Positions 1 through 6,871 of a DNA stretch of 6,871 nt are shown piece after piece. Origin of the DNA: Planctomycetota bacterium. Lineage in GTDB: Bacteria > Planctomycetota > Planctomycetia > Pirellulales > Lacipirellulaceae. The notes beneath the pieces are model-generated. The model did not search any database. It saw only the letters and a program-made list of their open reading frames with translations, and was not told where the DNA came from. Every line of letters starts with the position of its first letter. Within the stretch, counting starts at the first letter, position 1. The position numbers and the translations under genes are program-made. The stretch lies in assembly GCA_022615465.1 (NCBI GenBank), contig JAKEGR010000340.1, positions 1 to 6,871 of the forward strand, read 5' to 3'.

Positions 1-113
1 AGCCGCACGAGTTGCCACGGTCCGAGTCGCCCGACGAAATGCTGAGCATCCGTCGGCGTAACGTCCGGGCGGGTCGATGACGTAAGGTTCGATAGCGTTT
101 CGACAGTAGCCAT
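1..113 (-). CDS. N-terminal fragment of an unidentified protein, possibly a Ser/Thr protein kinase (runs off the left edge)
   Basis: A minus-strand frame opens at an ATG (111-113) and stays open for 37 codons to the window edge. A TGA lies just upstream in frame (120-122), so the ATG is the only likely start. The peptide begins MATVETLSNLTSS and has a polar, Thr/Ser-rich leader of about 28 residues followed by GRLGPWQLVR (28-37). That last stretch resembles the first beta strand of bacterial Hanks-type kinases, where a 'lGpyrLvr' segment leads into the glycine-rich ATP loop. The loop itself would lie outside the window, so the kinase assignment is inference. No Shine-Dalgarno sequence is visible. 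The plus-strand frame over the same bases reads less like a protein. It is in the same orientation as the ThiF-like gene but separated from it by 286 bases. Confidence 0.45.
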   Translation of the reverse strand, partial: MATVETLSNLTSSTRPDVTPTDAQHFVGRLGPWQLVR

Positions 114-399
114 GGGACATCAAAGTTGCGGAAGAGATTGTGACAGGCCGCGGCGCGCGATGGGAGCACCGCCAACGCGTCGTCCGTCAGCAAGCCGGTG
201 CGGCGCAGCAGGCGGGGCACCTCCGGAAGCTGGGTCACCCACCGCGACTCAAGGCGGCGGCCTGGCTTACGCTCCAGTTCTATCGAATGGATCGGTCCTG
301 CCGGCTACGAAAAGTAAGAACGGCCTCCGCTGCCGGCACAATTTGCCATCGCGCGCAGTTTTGGGAGAAAAGGATCAAGTCTGGCGAGGCGTTATCTCG
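114..399. other. Region without a convincing gene
   Basis: This stretch lies between the stop of the ThiF-like gene and the start of the left-edge gene. Several overlapping frames are open on both strands. One on the minus strand runs from 304 leftwards past 114 with fairly GC-rich third positions, and two on the plus strand start at 112 and 140. None has a ribosome binding site, a recognisable motif or a clear advantage over the others, as expected of stop-poor GC-rich DNA. No tRNA-like fold, strong terminator hairpin or tandem repeat was found. It probably holds the promoter of the leftward gene at 113, but no good -10/-35 pair could be picked. Confidence 0.5.
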
Positions 400-1437
400 T
401 CAGGCACCGATGTAGCGTGCATGCATGGTGCGGGCGATCGAAATATCGTCGGTGCCGCTCACGATTGTCCGACCATCCTGAAAGACGGTCAGCACAAACC
501 GATCGACTTCCAGCCGCAATAGATACGGATTGCGGACAACGCTACCAACGCCAGCAAGTCGGATCGCCAGATCATCAAGAGACAAGGCGGCTCCCGCTGG
601 CGCGCTGAGCTGCACGGCATTTCGCCCGCAAAGCACGGCCGATGAGCTGCCTCGCTCGCCCGAAAGCCATGCGAACTCATGATGCTTGCACGCGCGGCAA
701 TCGCCACTCTCACGGAGTCGCGAAAGTGCCACGGCGCGGATCTCGTTTCCCCACAAGTCGAAGATCAGCAGCCGCCGATTGATCGCTTCGCGATGGCCGC
801 TCAGGATCTTGATCGCTTCGTTGGCCTCGAACGACCCAATGACGCCAGCGACCGAACCCAAGATGCCGGCAGTATCGCAGGTCGGTGTCGTTCCTGGCGT
901 CGGCGCATCCGCCATCAAACAGGCCAGGCACGCGGTCTCCCCGGGCAGAATCGTCATCGTCTGCCCCTCGGCCCCAATGCAACCGCCATACACCCACGGT
1001 TTCTCGTTCTTCACGGCGAAATCGTTTACAAGGAACCGCGTTGCAAAATTGTCGGTGCCGTCGACAATCACATCGATGTCGCCGGCCAAAACCACGATAT
1101 TCCCAGGCGTCACATCGGCCACTACCGGCTCGATAACCACCTGCGAATTGATCCGCCGCAATTGATTCGCCGCGGCAATCGCCTTTGGAAGCCCTTCGGC
1201 CGCATCCTGCTCGTCAAAGAGCATTTGTCGCTGTAGATTGTTGAACTCGACGAAATCGCGATCCACAATCCGCACGAACCCCGCGCCCGCGCGTACCAGC
1301 GCATTCGCAATCACCGACCCCAGCGCACCACAACCGCACACCAGCGCGCGCCCCTCGCCGAGACGCCGTTGCCCCTCCGCGCCCAACGGCATAAACCGCA
1401 CCTGGCGGTCGTATCGATTGGAGATGTCGTCGTCCAT
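400..1437 (-). CDS. ThiF/MoeB/HesA-family E1-like adenylyltransferase
   Basis: This 345-aa protein matches enzymes that use ATP to adenylate the C-terminal glycine of a small sulfur carrier (ThiS or MoaD) in thiamine or molybdopterin synthesis; it is expected to be cytoplasmic. Visible marks in order are RYDRQ near the N-terminus (8-12), the nucleotide loop GCGALGS (35-41), NNLQRQ (66-71), K85, DGTDN (126-130), a zinc-type CxxC pair (C170/C173), the conserved cysteine in TPTCDTAGILGS (C187), and the second CxxC (C247/C250). The two CxxC pairs and C187 sit where they do in E. coli MoeB. Residues 265-345 form an extra C-terminal domain (LCGRNAVQ, then TVFQDGRTIVSGTDD and ARYIGA). It is not a rhodanese domain and resembles the tail of some Bacillus-type ThiF/MoeB proteins. 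The ATG at 1437 was chosen because the family match begins there; the frame stays open to 1650, but that extension crosses a repeat and the neighbouring gene. No clear Shine-Dalgarno is seen. MoeB versus ThiF cannot be decided without the carrier gene. Confidence 0.9.
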   Translation of the reverse strand: MDDDISNRYDRQVRFMPLGAEGQRRLGEGRALVCGCGALGSVIANALVRAGAGFVRIVDRDFVEFNNLQRQMLFDEQDAAEGLPKAIAAANQLRRINSQVVIEPVVADVTPGNIVVLAGDIDVIVDGTDNFATRFLVNDFAVKNEKPWVYGGCIGAEGQTMTILPGETACLACLMADAPTPGTTPTCDTAGILGSVAGVIGSFEANEAIKILSGHREAINRRLLIFDLWGNEIRAVALSRLRESGDCRACKHHEFAWLSGERGSSSAVLCGRNAVQLSAPAGAALSLDDLAIRLAGVGSVVRNPYLLRLEVDRFVLTVFQDGRTIVSGTDDISIARTMHARYIGA

Positions 1438-1462
1438 TGCTGTGCGATATCTGCTTGTTCCC

Positions 1463-1500
1463 TCACCCCGCCCTCTCCCAGCGGGAGAGCGGAAAGGTGA
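1463..1500. repeat. REP-like palindromic hairpin between two genes
   Basis: This imperfect inverted repeat has an outer stem TCACC (1463-1467) pairing with GGTGA (1496-1500) and an inner CCG (1468-1470) pairing with CGG (1490-1492). The core is a 7-bp stem CTCTCCC (1473-1479) with GGGAGAG (1483-1489) closing an AGC loop. CC and AAA form small internal bulges. The 'CCCTCACCCC...CTCTCCC...GGGAGAG' pattern is the kind of dispersed extragenic palindrome seen in many copies in GC-rich genomes; that it is multicopy here is inference. It lies in the 86-base gap after the GH2-like gene and before the ThiF-like gene. On the minus strand the T-rich run comes before the hairpin, so it is not a standard intrinsic terminator for that transcript. 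Confidence 0.7.
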
Positions 1501-1523
1501 AAAAAATGTTTTTCCCGTGATCC

Positions 1524-2402
1524 TTACACCACATATCCTGCCAGATTCCATTGAATCGCCATATCCCGCTGCAAGGCGTCGCACGCGGCCCGGGCAACTG
1601 CCAGCGATCCATAGGGACCGCTCAACCGCTCGGCAATCACCGGCCCACAAGCAGTAAGCCGTTTAGACACTCGATCGGTATTCGTGACATCGCGCCCCAT
1701 CACGAAGACACTGCTACAGCCAGGCGGACAAGGCGCCTCGCCCGCAACCAACTTCCGCATCGCCAGCAAACCTCTCGGGGCCGCGGCGCCATGATTCAAC
1801 CCCACTTCTGGTTCCACCGTCATCAACACAGCCGGCCATCGGCTCAGGCGTAGGAGAGTCTCGTCGCTCGCCTCGTCGTCGGCCAGTTCGGCTATCAAGC
1901 ATACGCCCTCACGGCTGGCGGATTCACATAACTCGTCGCCCGGATTCGCCGCCATCATCACCAGCCGCTCACGTCGCCACGCTGACAAATCAGAATCACC
2001 AACCTCCGCTGGCCGCGTGCCGCGAACAACCCATCGCCGCCCATCCAGCACGAAGCTCGTCCCCCGCACGGCCAGCCGGCGAATCCCCAGCATCCCGTGA
2101 TATTCGGCAACAACGCGCTGTCCCTCGCGTGCTTCGATATCCGCTTCGTAGTAATGCGGCAAGTCTGGTGACCAGGTGCATGGATCGGGCACAACCGCCT
2201 CGGCCAGCGCCGTCGGACCCGGCCCCAAATCGCGAAAGACTATCTCCGCGGCGAGCGTCCGCGCATGCCTGCAAAACGGTCCACGCATTCGTCCTCTGAG
2301 TACGATGTGACCCCCGGTCGACACCTTGGGATGCTGCGCATACACACGGGCTTCGACATTCGTCACCGCCCCTACAAACATCTCGATCCAACCTGGCATC
2401 AC
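1524..2402 (-). CDS. Conserved-looking protein with a GH2-like sandwich and no catalytic barrel
   Basis: This 292-aa protein has no clear family name. Its middle resembles the end of the immunoglobulin-like domain and the entry to the barrel of family 2 glycoside hydrolases: PDPCTWSPDLPHYYEADI (72-89, compare 'lWspe.P.lY'), then LGIRRLAVRGTSFVLDGRRW (105-124, compare 'fGiR.i....F.lNGk...lrG'), and later REGVCLIAEL (164-173, compare 'aD..Gl.v..E'). The protein is far shorter than a GH2 enzyme, and the segment where the barrel should lie (about 175-292) shows no NE or similar acid/base motif. It may be a structural or binding derivative; activity is doubtful. No signal peptide or membrane segment is seen. 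It overlaps the uvrA stop by 4 bases (GTGA), which implies translational coupling. An ATG at 2399 is the alternative start. Confidence is high that it is a gene and moderate on the GH2 likeness. Confidence 0.8.
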   Translation of the reverse strand: MMPGWIEMFVGAVTNVEARVYAQHPKVSTGGHIVLRGRMRGPFCRHARTLAAEIVFRDLGPGPTALAEAVVPDPCTWSPDLPHYYEADIEAREGQRVVAEYHGMLGIRRLAVRGTSFVLDGRRWVVRGTRPAEVGDSDLSAWRRERLVMMAANPGDELCESASREGVCLIAELADDEASDETLLRLSRWPAVLMTVEPEVGLNHGAAAPRGLLAMRKLVAGEAPCPPGCSSVFVMGRDVTNTDRVSKRLTACGPVIAERLSGPYGSLAVARAACDALQRDMAIQWNLAGYVV

Positions 2403-5245
2403 GGCGACGATTCCTTCAACGTAGCATCCCGGGCGAACTCCCGCGCCAAAAACCGCCCCGTGATCGATTCCTGGCAGTCAGCAATGTGTTCGGGCGTGCC
2501 AAACGCCACCACCCGCCCTCCATCGTCTGCCGCCCCCGGGCCCAAGTCAATCAAGTAATCGGCGGCCTTCATGAGTTGTAGGTTGTGCTCGACGACCACC
2601 AGCGAATGGCCGACTTCCAACAACGCGTCAAAACAATCCACGAGTTGCACAATGTCCGAAAAGTGCAACCCAGTCGTCGGTTCATCAAGCAGGAACAAGG
2701 TTCTTCCCTGCCGCTTCACCGACAAATACGCGGCCAGCTTCAGCCGCTGCGCCTCGCCGCCCGAGAGTGTCGTCGCCGGCTGGCCCAGCCGCAAGTAATC
2801 GAGACCAACATCAAGCAGGTGCTTCACTTTCGCCTGCACCCTGCGGTGCCCTCGGAAAAACGTAAACGCTTCCCGGGCCGTCATCGACAGCACCTCGGCG
2901 ATATCGAGGCCGCGATATTTCACCCCCAACACCTCACGGCGATAACGCCGGCCGCCACATTCATTGCACTTCATGTACACGTCCGCCATGAACTGCATGT
3001 CGATCGCGTGGTAGCCGTCTCCCTGGCAGGATTCGCACCGCCCGCCGGCAACATTAAAGCTGAAATGGCTTATCCCAAAACCTTTCGCCCGAGCCTCGGG
3101 CTGGTCGGCAAATAATTCGCGAATCGGATCGAATGCTTTGATATAGGTTGCCGGATTCGACCGCGGTGACCGGCCAATCGCTGTTTGGTCAATGAGGGCT
3201 GCTTCTTCGATTTGTCCGGTGCCGAGCACGTCATCATATTCGAGCGGCGTCGGCAATCGCGCGGGATCCGTGTCTTTCTGCAGCCGTCGCACAAGTGCTG
3301 GATAGAGCGTCTTTTGCATGAGGGTACTCTTTCCAGCGCCACTGACACCCGTCACCAGGCACAGCACGCCGAGCGGAAACTCGACAGAGAGATTCCGCAG
3401 GTTGTTTCCGCGGGCGCCGAGCAGCTTCACCCAGCCATGATTGGTCTGGCGCCGCGGGCCACCGCCCAGCCGTCGCCGCCCGGCGAGCCAATCGCCCGTG
3501 CGGCTTTCCTTGCAGGCTTCCATTTCGGCAGGCGTCCCCTGGAAGACGATACGCCCCCCGTCTTCACCCGCCCCGGGACCAATTTCGACGGTCCAATCCG
3601 CGCGACGAATGATCGCTTCCTCATGTTCGACAACGACCACCGTATTTCCGCGGCGCCGCAGCCCTTGGATCGCCGTGGCAAGCGACTCGACATCGGCTGG
3701 ATGCAGTCCCACAGAAGGTTCATCGAGCACATACAGCATGTCCACCAGGCTCGACCCAAGCGTCGCCGTCAGCGCGACGCGCTGTGATTCGCCGCCGCTC
3801 AAGGTTCGCAACGACCGATCGAGGGTCAAATAACCGACTCCCACGTCACACAGATATGCCAATCGATCGCGCACCTCATTCACAAGCGGCCGGCCAAACT
3901 TCTCCTGCCATGCCGGAAGTGCAAGTTGCTCGAACCAATCTCGCGCATCGCGAATCTTCAGACGGCACATTTCGGCGATGTTCTTGCCTCCCACATGAGT
4001 GGCCAGTGCCTCGGGCCGCAGCCTGGCCCCGCCGCATGCCTGGCATGGATAATAAGACCGCCATCGCGCCAGAAACACCCGCAGGTGCATCTTGTATTTC
4101 CGCCGCTCGAGCCAGCGGAAGAAACCGTCCAGCCCACCGAAGTCGCGTTCCGGAACACCTGCCTCAATGATTTGGAGATGCCTCTTTTCGAGTTGTGAGA
4201 AAGGGATGTCCAGTGGCAGGCCATAATCCTCTGCCAGTGCCAAAAGTTCTTCAAGCTCATGCGCGTAGGCCGGCGTGTTCCACGGAGCGATCGCCCCCTC
4301 GCGAATCGTCTTCAACGGATCGGGCACCACGCGTTCCATGTCGGTGGCCACCACATTGCCAAATCCCTCGCAAAGCAAGCAAGCTCCCAGCGGACGGTTG
4401 AAATCGAACAATTGCGGCTCCGGCTCGGGATAATCGATGCCACAAGAATCACACCGCAACGCCGTGCTGAACGCGAACCTCCGCCAGCGTCGGCCGTCGA
4501 TGTCGAGAAGGCTTTCCCCCGCTTCGGTTTCAGCCAACACCACCCCCACCCCCTGCCCCGCCGCAAACGCCCCCTCCAACGAATCGCGGAGCCGGTCGGC
4601 CGACGCATCCCCTGTCGTCAGTCGATCAAGAACGATGGTGACACGTTGGCCTGCAATCAACCGTCCGGCCAGCTTCGGCTCCAGTGACTCGGTACCCTCC
4701 CCAACAACCGCCCTTACGTACCCCGCTTCGACGAGATGATCCAGCCACCGCTCCACCGGCTCATCCGCGGGCACGGTGGTATCGAAGCCCACCATCAGCC
4801 GCTTGCCCACTGGAATCTGCCGCACCGCATCGGCCGTGATTTCCGGAGTGTCTCGCCGTACGGGGCGTCCGCACTGGTAACAGATCACCTCACCCACACG
4901 GGCAAACAACAGACTGAGGTAGTCGTTCACCTCGGTCGTCGTGCCCACGGTTGCCCGATTTGACCGGCTCGGGTTCTTGTGAGTCACCGCAATGGCTGGC
5001 GGGATGCCTTCGATCCGCGTCGCCTCGGGTTTGTCAAGCTGCTCCAAGAACTGCCGTGTGTGCGCGGAGAAGCTCTCGATGTAGCGTCGCTGTCCCTCGG
5101 CATATAATGTGTCGAGAGCGAGGCTTGTTTTGCCGCTTCCAGACACACCGCAAAACACGATCAACCGTCGGTACGGCAAATCGAGATCGATGTGGCGCAA
5201 ATTATTGACCGCCACGCCGCGCAGCTCGATGAATCGCTCGCTCAA
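2399..5245 (-). CDS. uvrA: UvrA, ATPase subunit of the UvrABC excinuclease
   Basis: UvrA dimers find bulky DNA lesions with UvrB in nucleotide excision repair and load UvrB at the damage using two ABC ATPase modules. This 948-aa protein is full length for the family. It carries Walker A GVSGSGKT (33-40), the UvrB-binding and insertion regions, signature LSGGES (482-487), Walker B YVLDEPS (505-511) and EH at 540-541. The second module has Walker A GVSGAGKST (633-641), signature LSGGEAQR (827-834), LLDEPTTG (852-859) and EH at 886-887. Zinc modules are C265/C268/C289/C292 and C737/C740/C760/C763, the latter in the DNA-binding zinc finger. Further CxxC pairs at 122/125 and 401/404 could form a third site. 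The UvrB-interaction region is present, so it is a canonical rather than a UvrB-independent UvrA. The frame is open to 5482, but homology starts at residue 3-7 of the form starting at TTG 5245, which has a good AGGAG. It leads the leftward gene cluster and is divergent from the 91-aa gene and ligA. Confidence 0.97.
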   Translation of the reverse strand: MSERFIELRGVAVNNLRHIDLDLPYRRLIVFCGVSGSGKTSLALDTLYAEGQRRYIESFSAHTRQFLEQLDKPEATRIEGIPPAIAVTHKNPSRSNRATVGTTTEVNDYLSLLFARVGEVICYQCGRPVRRDTPEITADAVRQIPVGKRLMVGFDTTVPADEPVERWLDHLVEAGYVRAVVGEGTESLEPKLAGRLIAGQRVTIVLDRLTTGDASADRLRDSLEGAFAAGQGVGVVLAETEAGESLLDIDGRRWRRFAFSTALRCDSCGIDYPEPEPQLFDFNRPLGACLLCEGFGNVVATDMERVVPDPLKTIREGAIAPWNTPAYAHELEELLALAEDYGLPLDIPFSQLEKRHLQIIEAGVPERDFGGLDGFFRWLERRKYKMHLRVFLARWRSYYPCQACGGARLRPEALATHVGGKNIAEMCRLKIRDARDWFEQLALPAWQEKFGRPLVNEVRDRLAYLCDVGVGYLTLDRSLRTLSGGESQRVALTATLGSSLVDMLYVLDEPSVGLHPADVESLATAIQGLRRRGNTVVVVEHEEAIIRRADWTVEIGPGAGEDGGRIVFQGTPAEMEACKESRTGDWLAGRRRLGGGPRRQTNHGWVKLLGARGNNLRNLSVEFPLGVLCLVTGVSGAGKSTLMQKTLYPALVRRLQKDTDPARLPTPLEYDDVLGTGQIEEAALIDQTAIGRSPRSNPATYIKAFDPIRELFADQPEARAKGFGISHFSFNVAGGRCESCQGDGYHAIDMQFMADVYMKCNECGGRRYRREVLGVKYRGLDIAEVLSMTAREAFTFFRGHRRVQAKVKHLLDVGLDYLRLGQPATTLSGGEAQRLKLAAYLSVKRQGRTLFLLDEPTTGLHFSDIVQLVDCFDALLEVGHSLVVVEHNLQLMKAADYLIDLGPGAADDGGRVVAFGTPEHIADCQESITGRFLAREFARDATLKESSP
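2412..2417 (-). promoter_or_regulatory. Ribosome binding site inside the end of uvrA
   Basis: GAAGGA on the minus strand lies 9 bases before the GTG at 2402 and 12 bases before the ATG at 2399. The spacing favours the GTG start and the 4-base overlap with the uvrA stop codon (TGA at 2401-2399). It sits within the last codons of uvrA, so ribosomes finishing uvrA could restart here. Confidence 0.5.
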
Positions 5246-5253
5246 AGGGACCG

Positions 5254-5258
5254 CTCCT
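5254..5258 (-). promoter_or_regulatory. Strong Shine-Dalgarno sequence that fixes the TTG start of uvrA
   Basis: AGGAG on the minus strand is followed by an 8-base spacer and TTG (5245-5243). The next codons give SERFIELRG, where UvrA proteins normally begin. No ATG or GTG in frame fits as well: the upstream open frame crosses the intergenic region and looks non-coding. Confidence 0.75.
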
Positions 5259-5359
5259 GGCGATATGAACCGTGTGGATCGAATCTTTGATGGTAGGTGA
5301 TTGCCTCGCCTCCCGCCAGCCGCGTCACTCAGCCCCCCTGCCGCGACCGCCGTGGGCTT

Positions 5360-5368
5360 TGGTATAAT
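5360..5368 (+). promoter_or_regulatory. Extended -10 promoter for the 91-aa gene and ligA
   Basis: TGGTATAAT is an exact extended -10 element (TGn plus TATAAT at 5363-5368) in an otherwise GC-rich intergenic stretch. The position where a -35 would lie (about 5340-5345) is GC-rich and unlike TTGACA, consistent with an extended -10 promoter. The predicted transcript start near 5375 gives a leader of about 45 bases before the ATG at 5419. No equally good promoter for uvrA was found on the other strand of the 5246-5418 gap. Confidence 0.6.
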
Positions 5369-5418
5369 TCTGGCGTCAAGCCTATTGGCAAAATGAGACC
5401 ACCACGTTCCTGTACCCG

Positions 5419-6871
<1,453 letters not shown>

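Noticed and set aside
3..80. Plus-strand open frame ending in TGA at 78-80, possibly the end of a gene entering from the left
   Set aside because: The complementary minus frame has an ATG and a more protein-like sequence, so the plus frame is probably its shadow.
114..304. Minus-strand frame with GC-rich third positions (contains LPEVPRLLRRTGLLTDDALA)
   Set aside because: It has no ATG or ribosome binding site and would run through the start of the better-supported gene at 113 in another frame. A frameshifted remnant cannot be excluded.
112..522. Plus-strand open frames starting at 112 and 140
   Set aside because: Their products are rich in Arg/Pro/Ala/Gly without motifs, have no ribosome binding site, and run into the antisense of the ThiF-like gene.
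1463..1513. Intrinsic terminator formed by the hairpin and nearby T/A runs
   Set aside because: On the minus strand the U-run precedes the hairpin. On the plus strand a short T-run follows at a distance, but no plus-strand gene ends there.
1438..1650. N-terminal extension of the ThiF-like protein up to 1650
   Set aside because: It crosses the palindrome and overlaps the GH2-like gene, and family similarity begins only after the ATG at 1437.
5246..5418. LexA/SOS operator in the uvrA-ligA intergenic region
   Set aside because: Neither a CTGT-N8-ACAG nor a GAAC-N4-GTTC type box is present; GAACCGTGTGGATC only half matches.

Overview
The window is GC-rich, densely packed bacterial DNA and is mostly housekeeping sequence. 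The best guess for the source is a member of the Planctomycetota. This is inferred from the style of the LigA and ThiF/MoeB-like proteins, the weak or absent Shine-Dalgarno sequences before some genes, the TTG and GTG starts, and a probable kinase-like N-terminus at the left edge. No single sequence feature proves it, and there is no rRNA, tRNA or marker gene to settle the question.

Layout: positions 1-5245 read leftwards (minus strand) and 5360-6871 read rightwards. From the divergence point leftwards come uvrA (excinuclease subunit A, complete, TTG start), then a 292-aa protein that overlaps the uvrA stop by 4 bases and resembles part of a family 2 glycoside hydrolase without the catalytic barrel. 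An 85-base gap containing a REP-like hairpin follows, then a complete ThiF/MoeB-type E1-like adenylyltransferase. Next is about 290 bases with no convincing gene, and finally the first 37 codons of a gene that leaves the window and may be a protein kinase. From the divergence point rightwards come an extended -10 promoter, a 91-aa protein with two membrane segments, and, 5 bases later, ligA (NAD-dependent DNA ligase), which is cut by the right edge after 390 codons.

Together: UvrA recognises bulky DNA damage in nucleotide excision repair, and LigA seals the nick left after the repair patch is synthesised. The two genes are divergent across a 173-base intergenic region that may coordinate them, although no LexA-type operator is visible there. 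The adenylyltransferase belongs to sulfur-carrier activation (thiamine or molybdopterin synthesis), and its carrier protein is not in the window. I see no mobile element, CRISPR array, RNA gene or obvious new multi-gene system. The most unusual object is the GH2-like, apparently non-catalytic protein translationally coupled to uvrA.
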